The notes beneath the pieces were generated by a model that ran no database searches, was not told the origin of the DNA, and worked only from the letters and a program-made list of their open reading frames with translations. DNA of 34,009 nt from Bacteroidota bacterium (GTDB lineage Bacteria; Bacteroidota; Rhodothermia; Rhodothermales; Bin80), in contig JAPPGC010000088.1 of assembly GCA_028875125.1 (NCBI GenBank), forward strand, positions 1 through 34,009. The letters run 5' to 3'. Of this stretch, positions 7,725 through 15,984 are shown piece by piece. The position numbers and the translations under genes were made by a program. Position 1 is the stretch's first letter; the number at the start of each line of letters is the position of its first letter.

Positions 7725-8546
7725 TCAGGGGATGTAATACTGTATAGGACTGGTGCAGACTTTGGTACGACAAAAATCAACGGAGGGAAATCGTTGGGTC
7801 AGCCATGAGCAGAGCAGGTTCTCTGTATGTTGTTCCGTTTCATAATGTCCAGCATCAACGAGGGCCATGCGGCAATCTCCATCAGAACCAAGAACCTCGA
7901 AAAACCCGTGATAGCTCAGGTCGCCCGTCACGTACACATCCGCCCCTGCCTCCAGAGCTGCTTCGATCAGGCTTCCGCCCGAACCTCCGCATACCGCCAC
8001 CGTACTCACCTGTGTGTCGGTACTGCCCGTGTAGCGCAGTACCGGGGTATTAAGTTTGATGCGAAGGTGCTCCATAAATGCGTCAAGAGTCTGTGGCCGT
8101 GATAGTTGGCCAATGGCTCCCATGCCGGAGCTATTATCGGAATCTGGCCGCAGAAATGAAATGTCGCCTAATCCAAGAATGTCGGCCAATGCGATGGATA
8201 CACCTCCATGGGCCGCGTCAAGGTTGGTGTGGATGCTGTAAAGTGTAATGTTCTCGCGTGCCAGTCTGAGGATGAGTTGACCAATGAAATCACTGTCCAA
8301 GATGCGCGGGGGTGCCCGAAAAAGCAATGGATGGTGTGTCAGAATCATAGATGCTTCTATTTGCACGGCTTCATCCACGACATCCGGGGTGAGGTCGAGT
8401 GCAACGAGAGCGCGGCTGACCACGCGGTTGGCAGAACCAACATGAAGCCCTACATTGTCGTACGATTCAGCAAAGGACAGCTTAGCCCATGATTCAAGTT
8501 TTGCCGCAATATCACGGGCGCGGGGAAGACTTTCGGATACAACCAT
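7725..8546 (-). CDS. Nif3-like dinuclear metal-centre protein
   Basis: Member of the widespread NIF3/YbgI/YqfO family, often labelled GTP cyclohydrolase I type 2; the true reaction in most bacteria is unsettled. The 273-residue product is the short form, without the middle PII-like insertion. Visible marks are SYDNVGLHVG (about 28-37), the metal ligands in ILTHHPLLF (His71, His72), IHTNLDAAHGG (His106 and Asp110), and the C-terminal VDAGHYETEQ motif (about 235) that supplies the last His and Glu ligands. It lies 52 bases upstream of the coiled-coil zinc-ribbon-like gene on the same strand, a partnership seen in many genomes. Its start codon is only 15 bases from the divergent RpiB-like gene. 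Confidence 0.94.
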   Translation of the reverse strand: MVVSESLPRARDIAAKLESWAKLSFAESYDNVGLHVGSANRVVSRALVALDLTPDVVDEAVQIEASMILTHHPLLFRAPPRILDSDFIGQLILRLARENITLYSIHTNLDAAHGGVSIALADILGLGDISFLRPDSDNSSGMGAIGQLSRPQTLDAFMEHLRIKLNTPVLRYTGSTDTQVSTVAVCGGSGGSLIEAALEAGADVYVTGDLSYHGFFEVLGSDGDCRMALVDAGHYETEQHTENLLCSWLTQRFPSVDFCRTKVCTSPIQYYIP

Positions 8547-8561
8547 CAGGGAATTAGTGTC

Positions 8562-9026
8562 ATGTTAACAAAGATTGCTGTGAGCTGTGATGAGTACGGT
8601 CATCTGGTTGATGTACTGCTCGTCTTGCTCCGTAAGCGCGGATATGAACCGATCTATTTTGGTCCGCATGCGGGGGAAGAAGTACATGATTGGCCTTTGG
8701 TTACTCAGCAAGCGATTGATCAGGTACTTAAGGGTAAGGCTGCAGAGGCTATTGTAATGTGTTGGACCGGAACCGGTTGCACAATCGTGGCCAACAAAAT
8801 GCCAGGCATTCGGGCGGCATTGTGCCTGGATGCAGAAACAGCCAAGGGAGCCAGGATATGGAATCATGCAAATGCACTGGCGCTCAGCCAGCGTGCCACC
8901 AGTGCTGCGGTGCTGGAGGAAATCCTGAATGCATGGTTCGATACACCATGCAGTACAGACCAATGGAATGTAACTCAAATTGATCGTGTTAATGACTTGG
9001 ATGCCGCTCGCACAAACAGTCGGTAA
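8562..9026 (+). CDS. RpiB/LacA/LacB-family sugar-phosphate isomerase-like protein
   Basis: A 154-residue protein of the RpiB/LacAB fold, which interconverts aldose and ketose phosphates. The core MCWTGTGCTIVANKMPGIRA (66-85) aligns without gaps to the RpiB CGTGxGxxIAANK region, so the catalytic Cys67 is kept. The N-terminal GxDHxG motif reads SCDEYG (Asp10 kept, His replaced by Glu). The usual HNDAN motif reads WNHANALALS (100-109), so the His expected to open the sugar ring is Trp. Variants of the WNDAN type occur in a recognised subfamily, so this is probably functional on another substrate than ribose 5-phosphate. It is divergent from the Nif3-like gene with only 15 bases between start codons. 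Confidence 0.87.
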   Translation: MLTKIAVSCDEYGHLVDVLLVLLRKRGYEPIYFGPHAGEEVHDWPLVTQQAIDQVLKGKAAEAIVMCWTGTGCTIVANKMPGIRAALCLDAETAKGARIWNHANALALSQRATSAAVLEEILNAWFDTPCSTDQWNVTQIDRVNDLDAARTNSR

Positions 9027-9157
9027 GTGCAGTCCAATCAGGGCGGTGGATGAATGCCACACCAGAATAAGATGGTGCCTCTGAACTTGAATTGGGCCAA
9101 ATGCGGGTTGATTGAATCACGGTGTTCAAGGCTTACAATTTGGTAAGTGGACGACTG

Positions 9158-10450
9158 CTATTCCTCAAGTTCGAGAACGTTGCGTATCCCGTCTTTTTCG
9201 TTAACGCGCAGTAATAGGATCAACCCTGCGGCAAAGAAGAAGATCACGGTAGCCATTCCCCAGCGCTGGCTTCCCGTGGCCTGGACTACCAGCCCTAGGA
9301 GTAACGGTCCGAGGAAGGCGGTGAATTTCCCTGAAAGAGCAAAGAAGCCATAGAACTCGTTCCGCTTACCGTCGGGAGTGAACCGGCCCATCAGTGAACG
9401 ACTCGCAGATTGATTAGGGCCGGCAAGAAGCCCAGCACCTAAACCTGCAATCCAAAACAATATCTCCATCCGAGCAAGGACCGCAGTAAGGCCAAAGCCG
9501 ATCAATCCCACCAGCGAGAGCATGATCGTCGTACGTCCGCCAAGTTTGTCGTCTAAGTATCCAAACGCAAGTGCACCTAGCCCGGCGGCTATATTGAGGG
9601 TGATACCGAAGACGATTACCTTTTCTGTGGAGAACCCGAATGTAGTGCTGGCATAGATACCTCCAAAGGCAAAGACGGTGATCAGTCCGTCGTTGTAGAC
9701 CAGGCGAGCAACAAGAAAGCGCAGGACTTGGCGATAACGCCGGGAAATTTCCAGGAAAGTAGATACCAATTGCTTGTTGGCCTGCCCGATGAGCGTCCTG
9801 ACATTTGGGAGGGTCTGATGGCATTTGCTTTTCACCAGGAAAAAAATCGGGAGCGAGAAAAGCGCAAACCAAGTGGCAACGAGAAGATTGGTTGCTCGGA
9901 TATTTTCCCCGTTGTCCGTTCCGAACCCCAAAATCGGCGTGTCAGCCTGAACGAATCCAAAGAGTGCAGCCACCAGACACAGCAAACCCCCAAGATATCC
10001 CAATCCCCAGCCATATCCTGATATTCGTCCAATTTGTTCTGCAGGAGCGATGTCCGGCAGATAGGCATTGTAGAAGACGTTGCCCATCTCGAAAGCAATG
10101 TTCGTGATCACAAACACCGCGAGTGCAAACCCAACTTGTCCTTCTTGCGGAAAAAAGAGCAGTATGCTGCCTGCAACACAGATGATCGTCGAGGTTGCGA
10201 GGAACTGTTTTCGCAATCCGCCACGATCCGCAAGTGCACCAAGGTATGGTGACAGCAATGCGACAACGAAGGCGGTGATGGCGATTGCCATAGACCACTG
10301 TCGGGTACCTTCGGTTTCGTTTTCGGCAATCCCAAGCGTGAAATAGGTTGCATAAATGAATGTTACTGTCAATGTGGTGAACGATGAGTTAGCAAAGTCG
10401 TAAAGCGCCCACGACCAGATAGTTTTGCGGCTGGGTTTTTGTCCGTTCAT
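9158..10450 (-). CDS. MFS transporter, UMF1 (Atg22-like) family
   Basis: A 430-residue integral membrane protein with about 12 hydrophobic segments. The N-terminus carries the UMF1 signature WALYDFANSSFTTLTVTF (about 14-31), and the C-terminal half has GPNQSASRSLMGRFTP (about 347-362), also typical of this family. The MFS A-type loop is visible as GALADRGGLRKQF. Relatives include fungal Atg22 vacuolar amino-acid effluxers and bacterial UMF1 proteins of unknown substrate, so amino-acid or small-solute export is only a guess. It is divergent from serA with a gap of 108 bases that must hold both promoters. Confidence 0.92.
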   Translation of the reverse strand: MNGQKPSRKTIWSWALYDFANSSFTTLTVTFIYATYFTLGIAENETEGTRQWSMAIAITAFVVALLSPYLGALADRGGLRKQFLATSTIICVAGSILLFFPQEGQVGFALAVFVITNIAFEMGNVFYNAYLPDIAPAEQIGRISGYGWGLGYLGGLLCLVAALFGFVQADTPILGFGTDNGENIRATNLLVATWFALFSLPIFFLVKSKCHQTLPNVRTLIGQANKQLVSTFLEISRRYRQVLRFLVARLVYNDGLITVFAFGGIYASTTFGFSTEKVIVFGITLNIAAGLGALAFGYLDDKLGGRTTIMLSLVGLIGFGLTAVLARMEILFWIAGLGAGLLAGPNQSASRSLMGRFTPDGKRNEFYGFFALSGKFTAFLGPLLLGLVVQATGSQRWGMATVIFFFAAGLILLLRVNEKDGIRNVLELEE

Positions 10451-10558
10451 AAATTTAGTTCAGAGCGTTAGCTCCAATTTAAGAGTAGTACCGATTACGC
10501 GTCATACCCGTTTACTCAACATTGAAAACCTCTGACAAAGTCCATATACTACTAATTG

Positions 10559-11728
10559 ATGTTCAAAGTCAGGACCTACAATACGATTTCTACTCATGGC
10601 TTGGATAGGTTTCCCACATCTGATTATGTTGTCGGTGAAAACGTAGTAGAGCCGGATGCAATCCTGTTGAGAAGTCGCAGCCTTCATGGCGTCACCTTTC
10701 CGAACGCTGTTCTTGCCATTGCCCGATGTGGCGCAGGGGTCAACAATATTCCAATTGAAGAGTGTTCCAATCAGGGTATAGTTGTTTTTAACACGCCGGG
10801 TGCCAACGCGAACAGTGTCAAGGAATTGGTTATATGTGGTATGCTGTTGGCCTCCCGGCGGATTGTGGATGGTATCAACTGGGCCAGGTCCCTGAAAGAA
10901 GGGGATGTTGCCGCAGAAGTGGAAAAGGGAAAGAAAAACTTCAAGGGCCCTGAGATCATGGGCAAGACACTGGGGGTTATTGGTCTTGGAGCCATTGGGG
11001 TCGCTGTAGCAAATGCAGCCAATGCGCTCGGGATGAGGACGCTGGGTTACGATCCGTTTATTTCGGTGTCGAGTGCATGGGGGCTGAGTCGGGAAGTAAC
11101 ACGGGCGACGGGTCTGAATGAGATCATTCAGAGCGCTGACTACATTACGCTTCATGTACCGCTCAACGATCAGACGCGTGACCTGATCAACGCGTCTCAC
11201 TTTGCGCGCATGAAGACGGGGGCTCGCCTTCTAAATTTTGCGCGTGGTCCACTGGTCAATGAAGAAGCACTCATTCAGGCTTTGGATAAGGGCACCTGTG
11301 CATGCTACGTTACAGATTTTGTGGATGCGCAACTGGTACAGCATCCCAAAGTGATTCCTGTGCCACATTTAGGTGCATCAACATCAGAGGCCGAGGATAA
11401 CTGTGCAGTTATGGCAGCAGAGCAAATTCGTAACTACCTTGAGCACGGGACTGTCAAGAATTCAGTCAACTTCCCCGAAGTCACACTTCCGCCCCGTCCA
11501 GATGGGTACAGAATTCAGGTAGTAAATCGAAACGAACCCCGGATGATCAGCCAACTTGCAACCGTGCTTGCAGGTGCCGGACTTAACATTGATAATCTTG
11601 TAAATAAGGGGCGCGGTGCCCTGGCCTACAACGTGATTGACATTGGTAGCCCAGTCAGTTGCTCGGTGTTCGATCAGTTGGCAGCCATTGATGGGGTAGT
11701 CAGAGCACGTGTAATAGCTCCTTCTTAG
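10559..11728 (+). CDS. serA: D-3-phosphoglycerate dehydrogenase with C-terminal ACT domain
   Basis: Oxidises 3-phosphoglycerate to 3-phosphohydroxypyruvate, the first step of serine synthesis. I use the ATG at 10559. The 389-residue product follows the compact SerA type: substrate segment ARCGAGVNNIPIEECSNQGI (56-75), NAD-binding GLGAIGVAVANAA (142-154), Arg229 in LNFARGPLVNEEAL, His270 in PVPHLGASTSEAEDN, and an ACT-like regulatory domain (about 318-389) that may sense serine. The position where relatives have the triad Glu (TDFPNEE) reads TDFVDAQ, so that Glu appears to be Ala257 with Asp256 beside it. The acyltransferase gene begins one base after its stop, so the two are probably co-transcribed. 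Confidence 0.94.
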   Translation: MFKVRTYNTISTHGLDRFPTSDYVVGENVVEPDAILLRSRSLHGVTFPNAVLAIARCGAGVNNIPIEECSNQGIVVFNTPGANANSVKELVICGMLLASRRIVDGINWARSLKEGDVAAEVEKGKKNFKGPEIMGKTLGVIGLGAIGVAVANAANALGMRTLGYDPFISVSSAWGLSREVTRATGLNEIIQSADYITLHVPLNDQTRDLINASHFARMKTGARLLNFARGPLVNEEALIQALDKGTCACYVTDFVDAQLVQHPKVIPVPHLGASTSEAEDNCAVMAAEQIRNYLEHGTVKNSVNFPEVTLPPRPDGYRIQVVNRNEPRMISQLATVLAGAGLNIDNLVNKGRGALAYNVIDIGSPVSCSVFDQLAAIDGVVRARVIAPS

Positions 11729-11729
11729 G

Positions 11730-12320
11730 ATGTCCTTTCCAGACCTTGGTCCTGATGTGGCGCGTAAATCCCGCCCAGAGATTACACGATTTGCCAGGTG
11801 GCTATTGAAGACCTTAGGTTGGCGTGTGGAGGGAACGTTGCCGAACCTAAAAAAGTTTGTGATTATTGCCGCATATCACACATCGAACTGGGACTTTTTC
11901 CTGGCGATGGCCATTATGTTTGCCTTGGACCTGCACGGAACCTGGATAGCAAAACACACGATCTTTCGATGGCCAACTGGTCCCCTGCTTCGCTTACTTG
12001 GAGGGAAGCCGGTTGATCGGCGTAATCATTATGGGATGGTGGAGGGGGCCATTGAGCTTTTCGAGACGAGCGAGAAATTTATTTTCGCAATCACCCCTGA
12101 AGGCACACGCAGCCGCGTGGAAAGATGGAAAACGGGGTTCTACCACATTGCGGTAGGCGCACAGGTTGTCATAGTACCGGCCTATTTTGATTACCCCGGC
12201 CGCGTAGTGGGGTTTGGAGCCCCATTTACACCTACGGGCGACATGGAGTGCGATATCGCAGCACTGCAAAAATTTTACGAACCCCACAGAAAGACAGCTG
12301 CCCGACCGGACAGGGTCTAA
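11730..12320 (+). CDS. PlsC-like 1-acylglycerol-3-phosphate acyltransferase family protein
   Basis: A 196-residue acyltransferase of the PlsC/LPLAT superfamily, expected to move an acyl chain to a lysophospholipid or similar acceptor at the membrane. Motif I is HTSNWDF (H-x4-D catalytic pair, about 50-56). The glycerol-phosphate binding motif is ITPEGTRSRVERWKTGFYHI (about 122-141), which contains the EGTRS signature. It is short, with no long N-terminal membrane segment, resembling the small Bacteroidota-type acyltransferases that end soon after the core. It follows serA by one base. Its stop codon overlaps the stop of convergent gdhA, so there is no space for a terminator between them. Confidence 0.88.
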   Translation: MSFPDLGPDVARKSRPEITRFARWLLKTLGWRVEGTLPNLKKFVIIAAYHTSNWDFFLAMAIMFALDLHGTWIAKHTIFRWPTGPLLRLLGGKPVDRRNHYGMVEGAIELFETSEKFIFAITPEGTRSRVERWKTGFYHIAVGAQVVIVPAYFDYPGRVVGFGAPFTPTGDMECDIAALQKFYEPHRKTAARPDRV

Positions 12321-13735
12321 GGGAAGATCCCCATACGAAGATAGCCCTGAGCAATTTTGTCAATTGCGCTCATAAATGCGCCTGTGCGCAGGTCAACGTT
12401 GTGGCTTCGCGCTTTGGCATGGATTTCGTGGTATGCGTTAACCATTGTATCCTCTAGACCTGAATCAACGAGGTCAGCCTCACTTGCACCGAAAGCGAGC
12501 GTGGATTCAAGCCCCTTGACAGTCGCTGTACTCAGGCGCTTATCAATCAGGTCCTGCACGGTTTCAAGGATTCTAAGCGCGTTGTGGGCTTCGCGCCGTC
12601 GGCTCATACGACCGTGCCGCACATGGGAAAGGTTGCGGAGCCATTCGAAATAGGAAACCGTGACTCCTCCTGCATTCAGGTAGACATCGGGGATGATTTC
12701 CACACCACGGTTCGCCAACATCTGATCGGCATCGAAGGTCAGTGGGCCGTTTGCTGCTTCAGCAATGATTTTCGCCTTAATTCGATCCGCGTTGTCACTT
12801 GTCACCTGAGATTCCAGGGCTGCAGGGATTAGAATGTCGCAGTCCATTTCCAATATTAGCTTGGAATTCTGAATGTTCTGTGCTCCCGGGAAGTTGAGCG
12901 TTGCTCCAGTCTCCTTGCGGTGCGATACAATATCTTCCAGAGACAATCCGTCTGGATTGTAGAGTGCACCATCATATTCGCCGATACCAACAATTATTGC
13001 ACCGGCTTTTTCCAAGAAATGAGCAGCGTGGTAGCCTACATTTCCAAGTCCCTGTACAACCACGCGCTTACCTTCTACACCGCGCTCCAGTCCCAGTGCG
13101 CGCATATCTTCTTCAATAGAGCAAGCCTCCCGAATACCAAAGAAGACACCTCGGCCCGTGGCCTCAACGCGTCCGCGAACTCCCCCCATGCCGACGGGCT
13201 TCCCTGTGACAGCGGCCAGCGCATCAAGTGGGTTATCCGTTAGTGTTTGATAGGTATCAAAAATCCAGCTCATTTCGGTGGCGGAAGTGCCATAATCAGG
13301 AGCGGGCACATCCACACCGGGTCCGATAAAATTTTTCTTGGCCAATTCAAAGGTGTATCGTCGTGTGATACGTTCCAGCTCAGGCTGGGAATACTGCCTC
13401 CGATCAATGCATATTCCGCCCTTGGCCCCGCCATAGGGGACATCTACAATGGCACATTTATAGGACATAAGAGAAGCCAGTGCCATGACTTCATCCGCGT
13501 TTACGGTGGGGGCATAACGGATTCCGCCTTTAGTTGGTTGCATATGGTGACTGTGCTCAGCGCGGTATGCGTGTATTACATCAATTTCTCCGCTGTCCCG
13601 CACGAGCGGAAAACTTACATGGTAGACGCTGTTGCAGGACCTGATCTGTGCGAGCAATCCGGGAGCATGATCAGTGTGTACCGCTGCACGGTCAAACATT
13701 TTGTTGACCTCGTCAAAGAAAGAAATATGTTGCAT
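12317..13735 (-). CDS. gdhA: Glu/Leu/Phe/Val dehydrogenase family glutamate dehydrogenase
   Basis: Reversibly deaminates glutamate to 2-oxoglutarate and ammonia with NAD(P). The 472-residue product has the family core: MQPTKGGIRY (65-74, substrate-binding Lys69), MSYKCAIVDVPYGGAKGG (90-107, with Lys93 and the catalytic Lys105), and GPGVDVPAPDYGTS (about 138-151). The Rossmann motif VVQGLGNVGYHAAHFLEKAGA follows at about 225-245. Cofactor preference is not clear from the sequence. The length is about 50 residues more than many 420-residue GDHs. A perfect LacI-type palindrome lies 23-36 bases upstream of its ATG, so carbon- or sugar-linked control is plausible. It ends convergent with the plsC-like gene. 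Confidence 0.95.
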   Translation of the reverse strand: MQHISFFDEVNKMFDRAAVHTDHAPGLLAQIRSCNSVYHVSFPLVRDSGEIDVIHAYRAEHSHHMQPTKGGIRYAPTVNADEVMALASLMSYKCAIVDVPYGGAKGGICIDRRQYSQPELERITRRYTFELAKKNFIGPGVDVPAPDYGTSATEMSWIFDTYQTLTDNPLDALAAVTGKPVGMGGVRGRVEATGRGVFFGIREACSIEEDMRALGLERGVEGKRVVVQGLGNVGYHAAHFLEKAGAIIVGIGEYDGALYNPDGLSLEDIVSHRKETGATLNFPGAQNIQNSKLILEMDCDILIPAALESQVTSDNADRIKAKIIAEAANGPLTFDADQMLANRGVEIIPDVYLNAGGVTVSYFEWLRNLSHVRHGRMSRRREAHNALRILETVQDLIDKRLSTATVKGLESTLAFGASEADLVDSGLEDTMVNAYHEIHAKARSHNVDLRTGAFMSAIDKIAQGYLRMGIFP

Positions 13736-13757
13736 TATACAAGTTGAATGGTGGTTA

Positions 13758-13771
13758 TGGAAGCGCTTCCA
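13758..13771. promoter_or_regulatory. LacI-family/cre-like operator upstream of gdhA
   Basis: TGGAAGCGCTTCCA is a perfect 14-base palindrome with a central CG. It fits the catabolite-responsive element consensus TGNAANCGNWWNCA at every position, which is also the general form of operators for LacI/GalR-family repressors. It lies 23-36 bases upstream of the gdhA ATG, between the likely promoter and the start, a position suited to repression. No LacI-family gene lies in the window, so the regulator is unknown. Confidence 0.5.
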
Positions 13772-13780
13772 ATTTTCCTT

Positions 13781-13831
13781 AATTTACGCATTTAACATAC
13801 GTATATGATAGTCTCTATCTCAATTTACGCA
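13781..13831. repeat. Pair of 10-bp direct repeats, 41-bp period
   Basis: AATTTACGCA occurs at 13781-13790 and again at 13822-13831. The 41-base spacing is close to four helical turns, so both copies face the same side of the DNA. They lie upstream of the operator-like palindrome. They could be binding sites for a second regulator of gdhA, or coincidence. Confidence 0.4.
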
Positions 13832-14088
13832 GCGATAATCAGGCACGGATCATCCCCTTGCAGGGAATGCTATCTTTGGGTAACCGTCATACTGTTCTCC
13901 GCACATCCATAGGCAAAGTGCTCAATGATACGGTCTCCTAAACTGCGCTGGAGACACAGCAACTAGGATGCAATTTGGTTATAATTCTCCGCTGTTGTAT
14001 CAGGAGATCGCGTGGGGTTTTGTAGCAGGATGCCTTTCCGGAAACTAGGAAAGTGCACAAAATTAGTTACAAACGCCTTACTTTCTCG

Positions 14089-14112
14089 GACGGAGGGCGT
14101 AATGGCTCCGTC
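14089..14112 (+). other. Hairpin in the antiporter leader region
   Basis: GACGGAG and CTCCGTC form a perfect 7-bp stem with a 10-base loop. It is about 50 bases upstream of the GTG start of the antiporter. No T-run follows, so it is not a standard terminator. A role in the leader is possible but unsupported beyond its position. Confidence 0.25.
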
Positions 14113-14160
14113 TTGCTGGTAGACATTAATTGTTCACTATAAGCCATACAATCTGAATTC

Positions 14161-15984
14161 GTGAGTGGGCAAATATTGATTCATATCGTCCTCGTCATTG
14201 GATTGGCGATTGGTGCGCAGTGGCTGGCGTGGCGCATTCGGGTACCGTCAATCCTGCTTTTGCTGATTCTCGGATTTGTGGCGGGACCGGTAACCAGGAT
14301 ACTCCCGCCTGAACATTTGCAAGGCGACTGGCTGTTTGCTTTTGTCTCCCTAGCCATTGGTATCATTCTGTTTGAAGGGGGCTTAAATCTCAAGCTGTCC
14401 GAACTAAGGGGTGTGGGTCGTGTGGTACTGAATCTGGTAACCATTGGTGTGCTGATTACCGGGGTGCTTGCTGCTATAGCAGCACACTATGTGCTGGGCA
14501 TGCCCTGGGAAATTGCTGCTGTATTAGGGGCCATCCTGACCGTTACCGGTCCGACCGTAGTGTTACCTCTTCTCAGACATGTTCGACCAAGTGGGCGCGT
14601 TAGTGCGATTGCAAAATGGGAAGGAATTACAATTGATCCAGTGGGTGCAATCTTCGCAGTCCTGGTGCTTGAAGCTGTGATTGTCATGCGTGAGCATGGT
14701 CCGGGTGAAAGCGGTGGCGGCATGGTTGCCACGATTCTTCCTTCGCTGGAGGCGTTGTTGGCCACGGCAGCTGTCAGTGTAGGTATCAGCGTTCTGGGCG
14801 CTATTCTCATGGTCTTTCTGTTACGGCGCCATCTGGTACCTGATTACTTGCAAAGTTCGCTTGCACTTACAGTCGTCATACTTGTATTCGCCCTGTCGAA
14901 TGAACTTCACGAGGAATCAGGTCTGTTTTCTGTGACTATAATGGGAGTATTTCTTGCGAATCAACAGTACGTCACAGTTCGCAGCATAACCAAGTTCAAA
15001 GAGGATTTGCAAGTGCTTCTGATCGGCTGTCTATTTATTCTCCTGTCGGCGCGCCTCGATTTGGATGCACTGGATTATTTTGATGCGCGCGCTTTCATTT
15101 TTCTAGGCATTCTGATCTTGTTTATTCGGCCCATCGCGGTCGTATTCTCGAGTCTTCATACTGGACTTAATTGGAAGGAAAAGGGATTCATTGCGTGGCT
15201 GGCGCCACGTGGTATCGTGGCAGCTGCTGTGGCATCGCTGTTCTCGGTTCGTATCGCAGAAGTTTACGGTGCTGACCTTGCGGGACCATTGGTACCGATT
15301 GTTTATATGGTCATAATCGGTACAGTCACGGTTTATGGATTGACGTTACAGCCACTGGCTCGCGTGCTCAAGATGGCAGACTCGAACCCACAGGGTATCC
15401 TGTTTTTAGGAGCCAGTATGTGGGTACAAAGCATTGCAAAGACCATTCAGGAGCAGGGCGTGACCGTACTTCTGCTTGATGTTAATGAGAATAATATTGA
15501 GCGCGCACGCGAGCAGGGATTACCCGCAGTTGCTGCGGATGCTCTCGGAGAGCAGGTTTTCGATGAATTGGATTTGAGTGGAATCAAACGGTTTATAGCA
15601 GCGACCTCCAACGATGAAACGAATTCGCTTGCCGCACTTCGTTTTAAGGAAGTCTTTGAGGGTGGAGAGGTATATCAGCCCGCTGCTCCCACTGTTCGTA
15701 CTGAGACCTCACAGCTCCGTGTGCCGACATATCTGCGGGGGCGTCCCTTGTTCGGGGCCACGCACACCGCACAAGATTTGGAACGCCGTTACGAAGCCGG
15801 GGGAGCAATACGAACCTTCGAGGTTACAGCGCCGGAAGCTTATGAAGCGCTGCAGGTGAGGTATCAACACGACTTGATTTTACTCTTCATAGTTCGGGGA
15901 TCCAGTCTTCTGGTCCATGCAGAAGAAAATGGTCTAGTTCCACAGTTGGGCGATAAGGTGGTTGTACTGCTGCCACCGTCATAG
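14161..15984 (+). CDS. Cation:proton antiporter (CPA family) with C-terminal TrkA/RCK-like domains
   Basis: A 607-residue inner-membrane antiporter. I accept the GTG at 14161 because an in-frame TAA lies seven codons upstream. Residues about 5-400 hold roughly 12 membrane segments of the Na_H_exchanger domain, with the motif TVTGPTVVLPLLRHVRPSG (127-145) and the ion-site Asp159-Pro160 in WEGITIDPVG. Residues about 415-510 read as a Rossmann TrkA-N/RCK domain (ILFLGASMWVQSIAK; LLLDVNENNIERAREQG), suggesting ligand or nucleotide gating. The end (about 560-605) resembles TrkA-C. It probably exchanges Na+ or K+ for H+; the ion cannot be told from sequence. The position upstream of its start contains a small hairpin. 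Confidence 0.93.
   Translation: MSGQILIHIVLVIGLAIGAQWLAWRIRVPSILLLLILGFVAGPVTRILPPEHLQGDWLFAFVSLAIGIILFEGGLNLKLSELRGVGRVVLNLVTIGVLITGVLAAIAAHYVLGMPWEIAAVLGAILTVTGPTVVLPLLRHVRPSGRVSAIAKWEGITIDPVGAIFAVLVLEAVIVMREHGPGESGGGMVATILPSLEALLATAAVSVGISVLGAILMVFLLRRHLVPDYLQSSLALTVVILVFALSNELHEESGLFSVTIMGVFLANQQYVTVRSITKFKEDLQVLLIGCLFILLSARLDLDALDYFDARAFIFLGILILFIRPIAVVFSSLHTGLNWKEKGFIAWLAPRGIVAAAVASLFSVRIAEVYGADLAGPLVPIVYMVIIGTVTVYGLTLQPLARVLKMADSNPQGILFLGASMWVQSIAKTIQEQGVTVLLLDVNENNIERAREQGLPAVAADALGEQVFDELDLSGIKRFIAATSNDETNSLAALRFKEVFEGGEVYQPAAPTVRTETSQLRVPTYLRGRPLFGATHTAQDLERRYEAGGAIRTFEVTAPEAYEALQVRYQHDLILLFIVRGSSLLVHAEENGLVPQLGDKVVVLLPPS

Larger units (their letters stand above)
13736..14160. other. 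425-base intergenic region with regulatory-looking repeats
   Basis: Divergent control region between gdhA (minus) and the antiporter gene (plus). It holds no convincing gene, tRNA or terminator. Visible structure: a 14-bp palindrome (13758-13771), two copies of AATTTACGCA (13781-13790 and 13822-13831), an 8-bp palindrome ATACGTAT between them, a 10-bp palindrome TTTCCGGAAA (14035-14044), an inverted repeat GTCTCC/GGAGAC in the 13930-13955 area, and a 7-bp stem hairpin GACGGAG/CTCCGTC (14089-14112) about 50 bases before the antiporter start. Confidence 0.6.

Noticed and set aside
10502-11200. Minus-strand 232-codon open frame opposite serA
   Set aside because: Antisense to a highly conserved gene and without recognisable motifs.
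12310-12325. Overlapping stop codons of the plsC-like gene and gdhA
   Set aside because: Compact convergent ends are common; not evidence for a special mechanism.
13247-13747. Plus-strand 166-codon open frame
   Set aside because: It lies wholly opposite the strongly conserved gdhA and shows no domain of its own.
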